DNA from: Rhodanobacteraceae bacterium
Lineage (GTDB): Bacteria; Pseudomonadota; Gammaproteobacteria; Xanthomonadales; Rhodanobacteraceae
Assembly: GCA_030123585.1 (NCBI GenBank)
Contig: CP126120.1
Span: forward strand, 1-64,000
DNA: 64,000 bases
Direction: 5' to 3'
Translations under genes and position numbers: made by a program
In this document: positions 54,608 through 64,000 of the stretch, in pieces
Numbering within the stretch: position 1 is the first letter of the stretch
How the letters are laid out: every line of letters begins with the position of its first letter
Notes under the pieces: generated by a model
What the model was told of the DNA's origin: nothing
The model's database searches: none
Seen by the model: only the letters and a program-made list of their open reading frames with translations

Positions 54608-55207
54608 ATGTTCACCGGCATCGTCCAGGCCACGGGTACGGTCGCGCGCAGGGAAACGCGCGGCGGTGATTTGCGCCTCACGCTGACGGCGCCCGCGCTG
54701 GGCGTGGACGACATCGCGCTGGGCGACAGCATCGCGGTGTCCGGTTGCTGCCTGACCGTGGTCGAGCGCGCGGGCGATGCTCTGGCGTTCGACGCGTCCA
54801 ACGAAACCCTGTCGCTGACGACACTCGGCGGATTGCGCGAGGGTGATGCAGTCAATCTGGAAAAGGCGCTGCGGTTGTCGGATCGGCTGGGCGGGCACTT
54901 GGTGTCGGGCCACGTCGATGGCATCGGCACGATCGTCGCGATCGAACCCGACGCGCGCTCGCAGCGCTGGCGCGTCACGGCGCCGCATGCGCTCTCGCGT
55001 TATACCGCGGCCAAGGGGTCGGTGTGCGTGGACGGCGTCAGCCTCACCGTCAACGCTGTCGCTGGCGATACCTTTGAAGTCAACCTTATCCCGCACACGG
55101 TGGAACACACCACTTTCCGCAACCGCCGCGTGGGCGATCGCGTGAACCTGGAAATCGACCTGCTGGCGCGCTACGTCGAGCGCCTGCTGGTTGCAAAGGA
55201 GCATTGA
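54608..55207 (+). CDS. ribE: riboflavin synthase alpha subunit
   Basis: Dismutates two molecules of dimethyl-ribityl-lumazine into riboflavin. The 199 residues form two similar barrels: MFTGIVQATGTV, GCCLTVVERAGDALAFDAS and GGHLVSGHVDGIGTI in the first; SVCVDGVSLTVNAV and NLIPHTVEHTTF in the second. I chose the ATG that gives the invariant MFTGIV start; the longer frame covers the riboswitch expression region. It is the first gene behind the FMN riboswitch. Confidence 0.95.
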   Translation: MFTGIVQATGTVARRETRGGDLRLTLTAPALGVDDIALGDSIAVSGCCLTVVERAGDALAFDASNETLSLTTLGGLREGDAVNLEKALRLSDRLGGHLVSGHVDGIGTIVAIEPDARSQRWRVTAPHALSRYTAAKGSVCVDGVSLTVNAVAGDTFEVNLIPHTVEHTTFRNRRVGDRVNLEIDLLARYVERLLVAKEH

Positions 55208-55210
55208 GCG

Positions 55211-56350
<1,140 letters not shown>

Positions 56351-56407
56351 GGCGTCGTGGTATCCGCTGTTACGCTTCACCTCCCGCCCCTCATCCCCCA
56401 CAAACGC

Positions 56408-56890
56408 ATGTCCGATCAACCCGCCACTGCCGCCACCGACCTGCGTTCGCCGCCCGGCGCGCGCTATGCCGTGATCGCCAGCCGCTGGAATGGCGCGATC
56501 GTGGACGTGCTGGTGGATGGCGCACGCTACGCCTTCGCCAGGCACGGTGTGGCGGATGATGCGCTGGACGTGCTGCGCGTACCCGGCGCGTGGGAACTGC
56601 CGGTGCTCGCGCAACGGCTCGCGGCGGCGGGCAACCATGCTGCGATCGTCGCGCTGGGTTGCGTGGTGCGCGGCGAAACCCGCCACTTCGAGCACGTCGC
56701 GGATGAATGCGCGCGCGGCTTGATGCGCGTGGCGCTGGATTCCGGCGTGCCGGTGCTGAATGGCGTACTGGCGGTCGATGACGAGGCCGATGCCTGGGCG
56801 CGTGCCGGTGGCGCGCGCGGCAACAAGGGCGCGGACGTGGCGCTGGCCGCGATCGAAATGGCGATGAAGATGCAGGAATGGCAGTCATGA
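56408..56890 (+). CDS. ribH: 6,7-dimethyl-8-ribityllumazine synthase
   Basis: Penultimate enzyme of riboflavin synthesis. The 160 residues keep [56 protein letters not shown] (with the catalytic His) and [17 protein letters not shown] chose ATG 56408; the upstream frame has no lumazine synthase features. The gene ends in an ATGA overlap with nusB, so the rib operon continues into nusB. Confidence 0.94.
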   Translation: MSDQPATAATDLRSPPGARYAVIASRWNGAIVDVLVDGARYAFARHGVADDALDVLRVPGAWELPVLAQRLAAAGNHAAIVALGCVVRGETRHFEHVADECARGLMRVALDSGVPVLNGVLAVDDEADAWARAGGARGNKGADVALAAIEMAMKMQEWQS

Positions 56891-57345
56891 CGGGGCACAA
56901 GCATTCGCGCGGCGACGGCATCGATCCGGCGGCACGTTCGCGCGCGCGTCGCCGTGCGGCGCAGGCCCTGTATGCGTGGGAACTCGGCGGCAACCCGATG
57001 CGCAAGGTCATCGACGACTTCCGCCACGAGCAGGACATGCAGATCGCCGACCTCGAATACTTCGAGGACCTGCTGCGCGGCGTGGAAGCGCATCGCGCGG
57101 AACTCGACGCGGGCCTCGCGCCGTTCCTCGATCGCGACATCGAGCGCGTCGATCCGATCGAGCGCGCGGTGCTGCGCCTCGCCGCGTATGAATTGAAGCA
57201 CCGTCTCGACGTGCCGTATCGCGTGGTGTTGAACGAAGCCGTGGAAGTCACCAAGCGCTTCGGTTCCGAGCAGGGCCACACCTACGTCAACGGCGTGCTG
57301 GACAAGCTGGCGCACGCGTGGCGCAGCACCGAAACGGGCGCCTGA
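56887..57345 (+). CDS. nusB: transcription antitermination factor NusB
   Basis: Binds S10 (NusE) and boxA RNA in rRNA antitermination. The 152 residues are all-helical with [39 protein letters not shown] and [21 protein letters not shown] chose ATG 56887, which overlaps the ribH stop (ATGA) and has AGGA nine bases upstream; ATG 56878 lacks a ribosome-binding site. RibH-NusB coupling is widespread. Confidence 0.94.
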   Translation: MTGHKHSRGDGIDPAARSRARRRAAQALYAWELGGNPMRKVIDDFRHEQDMQIADLEYFEDLLRGVEAHRAELDAGLAPFLDRDIERVDPIERAVLRLAAYELKHRLDVPYRVVLNEAVEVTKRFGSEQGHTYVNGVLDKLAHAWRSTETGA

Positions 57346-57348
57346 GGC

Positions 57349-57918
57349 ATGGTGCCCCGGTTCATCGCCGCTCCGGAAATCACGACCGAGCGTTTGCTTC
57401 TGCGCGCGCACCGGCCATCCGACCTCGCGACCTGCCATGCGATCTGGGGCGATCCCGAAGTGGTCCGCTACATCGGCGGACGGCCCTCCAGCGTCGAAGA
57501 AACCTGGCGGCGCATGTTGACCTACGCCGGCTTGTGGAGCCTCCTCGGTTACGGTTACTGGGCGGTGGAGGAAAAGCGGACCGGCGCGCACGTCGGCGAC
57601 ATCGGCCTGGCTGAGTTCGAACGCGACCTGCAACCGTCGCTGCGCGGGATGCTGGAATTCGGCTGGGCGCTGGCTCGCGTCGCGCACGGCAAGGGTTACG
57701 CATCCGAAGTCGTCGCCGCGATCGAGGCGTGGCGTCGCGCACATTTTCCGGAACGCCGCGTCGCCTGCATCATCGCGCCGGAAAATCGTGCGTCGATCCG
57801 CGTCGCGGAAAAGGCCGGCTTCCAGAAATGGTGCGAAACCACCTACCACGGCGAACCCACCGTGGTGATGACGCATGCGCCGTTGCCGGACCCGGGCGAG
57901 CGATGGAATTCGACCTGA
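57349..57918 (+). CDS. GNAT-family N-acetyltransferase (RimJ/RimL-like)
   Basis: A 189-residue acetyltransferase of the RimJ/RimL type: TTERLLLRAHRPSDLATCHA at the start, the acetyl-CoA site VAHGKGYASEVVAAIEAW and the late segment PENRASIRVAEKAGFQKW. Its substrate is unknown. It starts three bases after nusB and overlaps thiL by 16 bases, inside an operon that otherwise handles riboflavin, thiamin and lipids. Confidence 0.82.
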   Translation: MVPRFIAAPEITTERLLLRAHRPSDLATCHAIWGDPEVVRYIGGRPSSVEETWRRMLTYAGLWSLLGYGYWAVEEKRTGAHVGDIGLAEFERDLQPSLRGMLEFGWALARVAHGKGYASEVVAAIEAWRRAHFPERRVACIIAPENRASIRVAEKAGFQKWCETTYHGEPTVVMTHAPLPDPGERWNST

Positions 57919-58934
57919 TCGATGCGATCCGCGTGCGCACGCGCAGCGCGCGCGGCAACGTCGTGCTCGGCATCGGCGACGACGCGGCGCTGCTGGACGT
58001 GCCAGCCGGCCAACGGCTGGTGGCGTGCACCGACACGCTGGTCGAAGGCGTGCATTTCCTGCCCGATACCGCGCCCGAGGATCTCGGCTGGAAATCGCTG
58101 GCGGTGAACCTTTCCGACCTGGCCGCGATGGGCGCCGAGCCCGCTTGGGCGTTGCTGGCGTTGACCTTGCCCGTGGCCGACGCGCATTTCGTGGAACGCT
58201 TCGCCGACGGCTTCGCGGAACTCGCACGCGCGCACGGCGTCGCGCTGGTCGGCGGCGACACCACGCAGGGGCCGTTGTCGATCACGGTGACTGCGCTCGG
58301 TTGCGTTCCGCACGCCGCGGCCCTGACGCGCGCCGGCGCGCACGTCGGCGATGCGGTGTTCGTCACGGGCACGCTGGGCGATGCGGCGGGGGCGTTGCGT
58401 TTGATTCGGGACTCGGACTGCGGCAGCGGGAGGCCGGAGCGAACATCGGCGCAGCCGATGGCCGGATGGCGAGCCGCAGGAAGCGGCGAGTTTCTCGGGA
58501 CTCGGGACTCGGAATTGGTCGCACGCATGCATCGTCCCGAACCGCGCGTCGCGGCGGGGTTGGCGTTGCGCGGCATTGCCAACGCCTGCATCGATGTGTC
58601 GGATGGGCTCGTGGCCGATCTCAGTCATGTCTGCGCCGGCGGCGGCGTGGCGGCGGAGCTGGATGCCGATGCGCTGCCGCTGTCCGCGGCGTTGCGTGCC
58701 ACGTTCGATGATGCCGCGTGCCGCGGATTCGCGCTGTCGGGCGGGGACGATTATGAGTTGTGTTTCACCGCGCCGGTCGAGCGCGCAGAAGACGTCGACA
58801 GGATTTTTTCCGGGCTCGGCCTGCGCGTAACGCGCATCGGCCGCATCGCCGAGGGCTCGGGCGTGTGCGTCGTGGACGCGGATGGGAATGCCGTAGACAT
58901 CATGCGCGCGGGATGGGAACACTTCAGGCCGTGA
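57903..58934 (+). CDS. thiL: thiamine-monophosphate kinase with repeat-derived insertion
   Basis: Phosphorylates thiamin monophosphate to the active cofactor. The 343 residues include VLGIGDDAALLDVP, CTDTLVEGVHFL, GWKSLAVNLSDLAAMGAEP and VGGDTTQGPLSITVT at the N-terminal half and NACIDVSDGLVADLSHV with GFALSGGDDYELCFT at the C-terminal half. Between TGTLGDAAGALRL and MHRPEPRVAAGLAL about 37 extra residues (near 168-204) are encoded by a heptamer-type repeat, in frame. The active-site motifs are intact, so the enzyme is probably still functional, with a surface loop added. Confidence 0.93.
   Translation: MEFDLIDAIRVRTRSARGNVVLGIGDDAALLDVPAGQRLVACTDTLVEGVHFLPDTAPEDLGWKSLAVNLSDLAAMGAEPAWALLALTLPVADAHFVERFADGFAELARAHGVALVGGDTTQGPLSITVTALGCVPHAAALTRAGAHVGDAVFVTGTLGDAAGALRLIRDSDCGSGRPERTSAQPMAGWRAAGSGEFLGTRDSELVARMHRPEPRVAAGLALRGIANACIDVSDGLVADLSHVCAGGGVAAELDADALPLSAALRATFDDAACRGFALSGGDDYELCFTAPVERAEDVDRIFSGLGLRVTRIGRIAEGSGVCVVDADGNAVDIMRAGWEHFRP
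58402..58516 (+). repeat. heptamer-type repeat inside thiL
   Basis: GATTCGGGACTCGGAC at the left and CTCGGGACTCGGGACTCGGAATTGG at the right flank a GC-rich core containing CGGCGCAGCCGATGGCCGGATGG. Its length keeps the thiL frame open. Confidence 0.65.
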
Positions 58935-59437
58935 GCGCGCCGCTCACCGCCACGCAACGTCGCGCACTGCTGTCGCATCCGGCCGGCTGGATCGCGACCG
59001 CGCTGGGCGCGGGGCTGTCGCCGAAAGCGCCAGGCACCGCGGGTTCGCTGGTCGCGCTGCTGCCGTGGTGGTTCCTGCTGCGCGATCTGCCGCTCGCCGC
59101 GTACGCCGCGGTGCTGGTGGCGGGATTCGTGCTGGGCGTGTGGGCGTGCGAGGTTTCCGACCGGCGGCTCGCCATGCACGACCAGGGCGCGCTGGTGTGG
59201 GACGAAGTGATCGGGATGTGGATCACGCTGCTTGCGGCGCCGTCCGCGTGGTGGTGGATGCTCGCCGGCTTCGCGCTGTTCCGCCTGTTCGACATCTGGA
59301 AGCCGTGGCCGGTGCGCCTCGCCGACCGTCGCGTGCACGGCGGCCTCGGCGTGATGCTGGACGACGTGGTCGCGGGCGTTTACGCGCTGGTCGCGCTGCA
59401 ACTGATCGCCGTTGCGGCGCGTCACCTGCACGCTTGA
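58931..59437 (+). CDS. pgpA: phosphatidylglycerophosphatase A
   Basis: Membrane phosphatase that makes phosphatidylglycerol from its phosphate. The 168 residues have HPAGWIATALGAGLSPKAPG, TAGSLVALLPWWFLL, LVWDEVIGMWITLLAAPS and RLFDIWKPWPVRLADRR, all PgpA family segments, and four TM helices. I chose the GTG at 58931, which overlaps the thiL stop as GTGA; ATG 58913 would add six residues. thiL-pgpA coupling is common. It ends 15 bases from convergent rnt. Confidence 0.92.
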   Translation: MSAPLTATQRRALLSHPAGWIATALGAGLSPKAPGTAGSLVALLPWWFLLRDLPLAAYAAVLVAGFVLGVWACEVSDRRLAMHDQGALVWDEVIGMWITLLAAPSAWWWMLAGFALFRLFDIWKPWPVRLADRRVHGGLGVMLDDVVAGVYALVALQLIAVAARHLHA

Positions 59438-59452
59438 CCGCATTGCATCAGG

Positions 59453-60106
59453 TCAGCCGACGCCGACGGTGTCGCGTTCCAGGGCTTCGAGGGATCGCCA
59501 GCGGTTGACGATCGCGCAGAACATTGCGGCGGTGCGTTCGGCGTCGTACACGGCCGAATGCGCTTCCTCGGCGTTCCATTCGAAGCCTGCAGCCTGCACC
59601 GCGCGCGACAGCACGGTCTGGCCGTAGGCGAGGCCGCCCAGCGTTGCGGTGTCGAAGCACGAGAACGGATGGAACGGGTTGCGCTTGTGGCCGGTGCGGC
59701 GCACCGCGGCGTTGAGGAAGCCGAGGTCGAAGTGCGCGTTGTGGCCAACCAGGATCGCGCGCTGGCAGCCGCTGGCCCTGATCGCGGCGCGCACCGGCTT
59801 GAAGATCAGGTCGAGTGCCGCGCGTTCGGGCAAAGCGCCGCGCAGCGGCTGGTCGGGATCGATGCCGTTGACTTCCAGCGCCTTGGGATCGATGTTCGAG
59901 CCGGGAAAGGCCTCGACGTGGGTGGAAACCACCGGCTCGGGCACCAGCCTGCCGTCGACGTCCATGCCCACCACCACCGCGGCGATTTCCAGCAGCGCGT
60001 CGCGCTGGGCGTCGAAGCCGCCGGTCTCGACGTCCACCACCACCGGCAGGAAACCGCGGAAACGGGTGGCCATCCGCGCCGCGTAGTCTTCGATCTGCTT
60101 GTGCAT
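59453..60106 (-). CDS. rnt: ribonuclease T
   Basis: A 3'-5' exoribonuclease of the DEDD superfamily that trims tRNA CCA ends and 5S/23S rRNA. The 217 residues include [11 protein letters not shown] (Asp25 and Glu27), [16 protein letters not shown], and the last catalytic His-Asp in [14 protein letters not shown]. The length is close to that of Escherichia coli RNase T. I chose ATG 60106; there is no obvious Shine-Dalgarno sequence. The upstream frame runs into nth and was rejected. Confidence 0.93.
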   Translation of the reverse strand: MHKQIEDYAARMATRFRGFLPVVVDVETGGFDAQRDALLEIAAVVVGMDVDGRLVPEPVVSTHVEAFPGSNIDPKALEVNGIDPDQPLRGALPERAALDLIFKPVRAAIRASGCQRAILVGHNAHFDLGFLNAAVRRTGHKRNPFHPFSCFDTATLGGLAYGQTVLSRAVQAAGFEWNAEEAHSAVYDAERTAAMFCAIVNRWRSLEALERDTVGVG

Positions 60107-60150
60107 CGGCGGAGGATAGCAGCGTGCCGCGGCATCCCCCGTGAATGCGC

Positions 60151-60783
60151 TCAGGCCGTCTTGTGCTTGTACGCGCAAAGATCGCGGATCGGACAGATCG
60201 GGCATTTCGGCTTGCGCGCGGTGCACACGTAGCGCCCATGCAGGATCAGCCAGTGGTGCGCGCCCGGCTTGTACTCGGCGGGTACCACTTTCATCAACTT
60301 GTCTTCCACCTGTCGCACGGTCTTGCCCGGCGCCAGGCCGGTGCGGTTGCACACGCGGAAGATGTGGGTGTCGACCGCGATGGTGGCTTCGCCGAACACC
60401 GTGTTGAGGATCACGTTGGCGGTCTTGCGGCCGACGCCGGGAAGCGCTTCCAGCGCCTCGCGCGTGCGCGGCACCTCGCCGCCGTGGCGTTCCACGAGCA
60501 GCGCGCAGGTCGCGATGATGTTCTTCGCCTTGGCGTTGTACAGGCCGATGGTCGAGATGAATTTCTTGAGACCATCCTCGCCCAGCGCGAGGATTTTGTC
60601 CGGCGTGTTGGCCACCGGAAACAGGCGTTTCGTGGCCTTGTTGACGCCGACGTCGGTGGCCTGCGCCGACAGGATCACCGCGACCAGCAATTCGAACGGC
60701 GTGCGATAGACCAGCTCGGTGGTCGGATTCGGATCGAGTTCGCGCAGGCGGCGGAACAGCTCAATGACGTCAGTGCGTTTCAT
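60151..60783 (-). CDS. nth: endonuclease III (base-excision repair)
   Basis: DNA glycosylase/AP lyase that removes oxidised pyrimidines. The 210 residues have the HhH motif [14 protein letters not shown] with the catalytic Lys, the catalytic Asp in VDTHIFRV, and the [4Fe-4S] cluster C-x6-C-x2-C-x5-C at the C-terminus ([17 protein letters not shown]). Upstream are two Rnf-derived ferredoxin-type genes, as nth follows the rnf/rsx operon in Escherichia coli. Confidence 0.95.
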   Translation of the reverse strand: MKRTDVIELFRRLRELDPNPTTELVYRTPFELLVAVILSAQATDVGVNKATKRLFPVANTPDKILALGEDGLKKFISTIGLYNAKAKNIIATCALLVERHGGEVPRTREALEALPGVGRKTANVILNTVFGEATIAVDTHIFRVCNRTGLAPGKTVRQVEDKLMKVVPAEYKPGAHHWLILHGRYVCTARKPKCPICPIRDLCAYKHKTA

Positions 60784-60808
60784 GCGTAGCGGCTGTTGTG
60801 AAAAGTCA

Positions 60809-60822
60809 GGCCATGGATGGCC
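60809..60822. repeat. GGCCATGGATGGCC motif
   Basis: One of several copies of this 14-base near-palindrome found only in spacers or repeats of the window (43345, 48731, and GCGCCATGGATGGCGC forms at 24591 and 28867). Here it lies between the ferredoxin gene and nth. Confidence 0.5.
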
Positions 60823-60832
60823 GTTCTGGTGT

Positions 60833-61324
60833 TCAAGAATTTTTGTTGTCTTGGGTTGCCGGAGAGTTGGTGATGTCGCGATCAGGGACGATCGCACGAA
60901 CTTTCGCGCGGCCACGTGCGATGGCGGCCAGAACTTCGTTGTGGGTGATGGTTTGCGCGGGCAGCGTGACGGATGTGTTCGGCCGGGCTTCGCGGCGGCT
61001 GGCCGCGCGTTCGGCACGTTCGCGTGCGAGCCGCGCATTGCGCGCGAGGAAGCGCGCGCGCATCGCGTCGGCACGTTCCCGTTCGCGCAGTTCGGCTTTG
61101 CCCCAGCGTAACCAGTCGACCAGGGGGATGTGCGAGGGGCACACTTCCACGCAGCGGTTGCATTCGCTGCAGGCATCGAGGCGCGCCGGGCGTGCCGCGG
61201 CAAAGTCATCCTGCACCAGCGCGAAGAACAGCGCTTCCGGATTCAACGCTTCCGGGCACACGCGCGCGCAGTCGCCGCAGTGGATGCAGGGTTGCTGTTC
61301 GGCAAGGACGGTTTCAGCGGACAT
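60833..61324 (-). CDS. dicluster ferredoxin-type protein, RnfC-like fragment
   Basis: A 163-residue protein with two [4Fe-4S] motifs, CIHCGDCARVCP and CSECNRCVEVCP, spaced as in the C-terminal ferredoxin domain of RnfC. A long basic helical tail follows (RARFLARNARLARERAERAA), as in RnfC proteins. The NADH/FMN-binding N-terminal part of RnfC is missing, so this is either a fragment or a stand-alone electron carrier. It overlaps the phosphoesterase gene by 11 bases and precedes nth. Confidence 0.75.
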   Translation of the reverse strand: MSAETVLAEQQPCIHCGDCARVCPEALNPEALFFALVQDDFAAARPARLDACSECNRCVEVCPSHIPLVDWLRWGKAELRERERADAMRARFLARNARLARERAERAASRREARPNTSVTLPAQTITHNEVLAAIARGRAKVRAIVPDRDITNSPATQDNKNS

Positions 61325-62342
61325 GCTTGCGCAATTCCAGCACGTCGATGGTGGGCGGGCAATCGAAGCGCAGCGGCACGCCGGTGATGCCGACGCCCGG
61401 CGTCACGAACAGCTTGCCAGCGGGTGTGTCGTAGTAGCCATCCACGTATTGCTCGTCGCGTGTCAGACGGAAGACTTCATCGGTGAGCCACGGCAGATAG
61501 ACCTGCCCGCCGTGGGTGTGGCCTGCCATCGCCAGCGCGAAATCGATCCCGCGCAATGCGCGCAGGCTGTGCGGCTGGTGCATCAGGATCAGCAGGGGTT
61601 TGTCGCGCGGCAACGCCTTGAGGAACGCGTCGTCGTCGCGGCCCGTCCACCAGTCGTACAGGCCGGCGAGCCGGAAGTCCGGAAAACCGACAACGCGATG
61701 CTGGATGAAGTGCACCGGCGAGCCGGCCAGCGCGCGTTCGATCCGCTGCGCGACCGGCGGACCGGGCAATTGCTCGTCGTGGTTGCCGAGCACCGCGTAC
61801 ATCGGCTTGTTCAGTTTCCGGAGTGGCGCCAGCGCGGTGGCAAGATCGTTCGGCGGACCATAGGTGAAGTCGCCCGCGAACAGCACCACATCGACGTGCA
61901 GCGCGTTGAGCTTGCGCACCATTTGCGCGAGCTTGGCGGGGCGCGTGAAGCGCCCGACGTGGACATCGGACACCAGCGCGATGTCGAGATCGATCGGCGC
62001 GGGGATCAGCGTGCGCCGCACCACGAGTTCGTTCGGTTCGATGAAACGCGCATAGATCAGCAGCACGCATACGACAGCCAGTGCCGCGGCGCCCGTCGCG
62101 CGCAGCTTGCGGTGCTGGCGCAGCCGCACGAACGCCTTGGCCGCGGATTGGGCCAGCAGCGGGATCAGCAACCACGAACCGTGGAACAGCGCGAGCTGCA
62201 CGAAGGCTTCCAGGTGCAACTGCGGCGGAATGGTGAAGCGCGGAAACTCCCATGCGGGCCACAGCACGCAGAAGACCGCGATGCCGAGGAGCCACGCGCC
62301 GCCGAGCAGCCAGTGCCCGCGACGCGCGTTCAAGGCGGACAC
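61314..62342 (-). CDS. membrane-anchored metallophosphoesterase (YkuE/YaeI-like)
   Basis: A calcineurin-type phosphoesterase of 342 aa. Three N-terminal TM segments (about residues 9-30, 48-65 and 83-103) precede the catalytic domain with [21 protein letters not shown] and [10 protein letters not shown], the metal-binding motifs of the superfamily. Related enzymes include lipid A/UDP-sugar and phospholipid hydrolases; the substrate is unknown. The GTG at 62342 overlaps the rnfB-like stop by 13 bases, so the three genes are co-translated. Confidence 0.82.
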   Translation of the reverse strand: MSALNARRGHWLLGGAWLLGIAVFCVLWPAWEFPRFTIPPQLHLEAFVQLALFHGSWLLIPLLAQSAAKAFVRLRQHRKLRATGAAALAVVCVLLIYARFIEPNELVVRRTLIPAPIDLDIALVSDVHVGRFTRPAKLAQMVRKLNALHVDVVLFAGDFTYGPPNDLATALAPLRKLNKPMYAVLGNHDEQLPGPPVAQRIERALAGSPVHFIQHRVVGFPDFRLAGLYDWWTGRDDDAFLKALPRDKPLLILMHQPHSLRALRGIDFALAMAGHTHGGQVYLPWLTDEVFRLTRDEQYVDGYYDTPAGKLFVTPGVGITGVPLRFDCPPTIDVLELRKHVR

Positions 62343-62815
62343 GGCAGTTCGGGACGCGGCGGCCGCACGGGCGCGCTCGGCGCCGGGACCATGGCGATGC
62401 AATCGACGGGGCAGGGCGGAACGCAGAGTTCGCAACCCGTGCACAGATCCGCGATCACCGTGTGCATCAGCTTGCTGGCGCCGACGATCGCGTCCACCGG
62501 ACAGGCCTGGATGCACTTGGTGCAGCCGATGCAAGCGTCTTCGTCGATCACTGCCACTTGGGGTGGAGCTTCGACGCCGCATTCGGGATCGAGCGGCAGC
62601 ACCTGCTGGCCGGTGATCCGCGCCAGCGCGCGCACGCCTTCCGCGCCGCCGGGCGGGCAGCGGTTGATCGGCGCTTCGCCATGCGCGATGGCCTCGGCAT
62701 ACGGACGGCAGGCCGGATAGCCGCAACGGCCGCACTGGGTTTGCGGCAGCGCGGCATCGAGACGATCGACGAGGGCGGCGAACGCCGGTGTCGTGGCGGG
62801 AAAGGCAAGGCCCAT
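62330..62815 (-). CDS. rnfB: RnfB/RsxB-like iron-sulfur protein
   Basis: A 161-residue protein with the RnfB Fe-S domain ([20 protein letters not shown], then INRCPPGG) and a dicluster ferredoxin ([16 protein letters not shown] and [16 protein letters not shown]). The N-terminal membrane helix of normal RnfB is absent; the protein begins [17 protein letters not shown]. No rnfA, rnfD, rnfG or rnfE lies in the window. It may be a soluble electron carrier, perhaps for endonuclease III or a redox regulator, but this is not shown. Confidence 0.85.
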   Translation of the reverse strand: MGLAFPATTPAFAALVDRLDAALPQTQCGRCGYPACRPYAEAIAHGEAPINRCPPGGAEGVRALARITGQQVLPLDPECGVEAPPQVAVIDEDACIGCTKCIQACPVDAIVGASKLMHTVIADLCTGCELCVPPCPVDCIAMVPAPSAPVRPPRPELPCPP

Positions 62816-62912
62816 CGCCTCATTGTAGTCGTCGCGCCGGTGCCGGTGCCGGAGCCGCGCGTGCGGCGGTATGCTCGCCGCACCGCGTCCTTCGACCGCA
62901 ACGGATCCGTCC

Positions 62913-64000
62913 ATGACCGCCCTCGCCGAACTGCGCGCACTCGACCGTACCCAGCGGCATACCGTGGCCGCGACGTTCCTCGGCTGGACGCTCGATGCGT
63001 TCGACTACTTCCTGCTGGTGATGGTGATGCCGGCGGTGGCGGAGTCGTTCCACGTGCCGGTCAAGGACGTCGCGTTCGCGCTGCTGCTGACGCTGGCGTT
63101 CCGTCCGCTGGGCGCGCTGGTCTTCGGGCGCCTCGCCGACCGCTATGGACGGCGCCGGATCCTGATGATCGACGTGACGTTGTATTCGCTGCTGGGCCTG
63201 GCCTGCGCGTTCGCACCGTCGCTTGCGGTACTGCTGGCGTTGCGCGCGCTGTTCGGGGTCGCGATGGGCGGCGAGTGGGGCACCGGTGCGTCGCTGGCGA
63301 TGGAGTCGATTCCCGCGAAATCGCGCGGCATCGTTTCGGGCATCCTGCAATCGGGTTATCCCTGCGGCTACCTGTTGTGCGCGATCGCCTACGGCTTGTT
63401 GTTCAACTCGATCGGCTGGCGCGGGATGTTCGTGCTGGGCGTATTGCCGGCGCTGCTGGTGCTGTACCTGCGCCGCGCCGTGCCGGAATCGCCGGTGTTC
63501 GAAGCGCGCGAACGCGCGGGCGTGCGGCGCGGCGTCGGCGCAACCATGCGCGGCCGTTGGGGATTGTTCGCGTACATGATCGTGACCATGGCGGCGTTCA
63601 ACGCCTTCAGCCACGGCTCGCAGGACGTGTATCCGACCTTCCTGAAACTGCAGTTGCATTTCGACACCCACATGATCAGCCTGCTGACGATCATCCTGAA
63701 TCTCGGTGCGCTGGTGGGCGGCCTTGCCTTCGGCCAGTGGTCGGAGAAGATCGGCCGCCGCCGCGCGATGGCGATCGCCTGCGTGCTGGCGCTGCCCGCG
63801 ATCCCGCTGTGGAGTTACGGCGGTTCGGTGCTGCTGCTCGCGATCGGCGCGTTCTGGATCCAGGTCGCAGTGCAGGGCGCGTGGGGCGTGGTTCCGAGTT
63901 ACCTGAACGAGCTTTCGCCCGATGACGTGCGCGGCACCTTGCCGGGGTTTGCCTACCAGCTCGGCAACCTGCTGGTGGCGTGGGCGGCCTATGCGATGAC
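62913..64000 (+). CDS. MFS metabolite:proton symporter (partial)
   Basis: A major-facilitator permease running off the end of the window. It starts [18 protein letters not shown] and then [20 protein letters not shown], the TM1 signature of the sialate/lactate (SHS/JEN1-like) MFS group, followed by [18 protein letters not shown] (the MFS motif between TM2 and TM3). At least ten TM segments are visible, and 362 codons are open with no stop. The substrate is probably a carboxylate. It diverges from rnfB. Confidence 0.85.
   Translation, partial: MTALAELRALDRTQRHTVAATFLGWTLDAFDYFLLVMVMPAVAESFHVPVKDVAFALLLTLAFRPLGALVFGRLADRYGRRRILMIDVTLYSLLGLACAFAPSLAVLLALRALFGVAMGGEWGTGASLAMESIPAKSRGIVSGILQSGYPCGYLLCAIAYGLLFNSIGWRGMFVLGVLPALLVLYLRRAVPESPVFEARERAGVRRGVGATMRGRWGLFAYMIVTMAAFNAFSHGSQDVYPTFLKLQLHFDTHMISLLTIILNLGALVGGLAFGQWSEKIGRRRAMAIACVLALPAIPLWSYGGSVLLLAIGAFWIQVAVQGAWGVVPSYLNELSPDDVRGTLPGFAYQLGNLLVAWAAYAM

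Noticed and set aside
60833..62815. Complete Rnf/Rsx electron-transport complex
   Set aside because: Only an RnfB-like protein without membrane helix and the ferredoxin part of RnfC are present; rnfA, D, G and E are missing.

Overview
The window is a high-GC (mostly G/C third positions), gene-dense chromosomal segment of a gammaproteobacterium. The gene orders metY-rimP-nusA-infB-rbfA-truB, scpA-scpB-rluB, glyA-nrdR-ribD...ribE-ribBA-ribH-nusB-thiL-pgpA and nth next to rnfB, together with many dispersed intergenic palindromes, suggest the Lysobacterales (Xanthomonadales), probably near Rhodanobacteraceae. That placement is inferred from remembered family resemblance and no search was run.

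Layout. 1-3.0 kb: end of the complex I operon (nuoM, nuoN). 3.0-9.6 kb: initiator tRNA with its own promoter, a leader terminator, then rimP-nusA-infB-rbfA-truB. 9.6-12.9 kb (minus strand): a YfgD/ArsC-like reductase and rluB-scpB-scpA. 13-20.1 kb: a PilZ protein behind a sigma54-type promoter, a YXWV-type exported protein, fadD-cupin, a lipoprotein, and a divergent ECF sigma / membrane anti-sigma / double-PDZ operon.

20.2-38.1 kb is the most unusual part. One HlyD-type adaptor and one MacB-like ATPase are followed by a small exported protein and then eight FtsX/MacB-type permeases. The permeases form four tandem pairs, each with a type A (435-442 aa) followed by a type B (406-420 aa) protein. 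A near-consensus sigma54 promoter with an upstream dyad array precedes the adaptor. A sigma54-dependent NtrC-type regulator and an NtrY-like kinase lie at the far end, after a Phd/PIN toxin-antitoxin pair. Nearly every junction in the array holds a dispersed repeat from one of four families.

38.1-49 kb: qmcA-nfeD, a ThrE-like exporter, an H-NS-like protein, proS, a DUF4124 protein, pssA, a HolD-like protein followed by rimI, a Tat-exported metallo-beta-lactamase-fold enzyme and ettA. 49-59.4 kb: DUF817, glyA, nrdR, ribD, an oxidoreductase, an FMN riboswitch, ribE-ribBA-ribH-nusB, a GNAT enzyme, thiL and pgpA. 59.4-64 kb: RNase T, nth, two Rnf-derived iron-sulfur proteins flanking a metallophosphoesterase, and an MFS transporter that runs off the end of the window.

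The repeats fall into four main families: GGGAATC/GATTCCC heptamer arrays; GTCATTCCGG...CCGGAATGAC elements; CCCTCTCCC...GGGAGAGGG elements; and TGTAGGAG...CTCCTACA REP-like doublets. Some reach into coding sequence: the rbfA and truB ends, the thiL interior, and the stop codons of three permeases.
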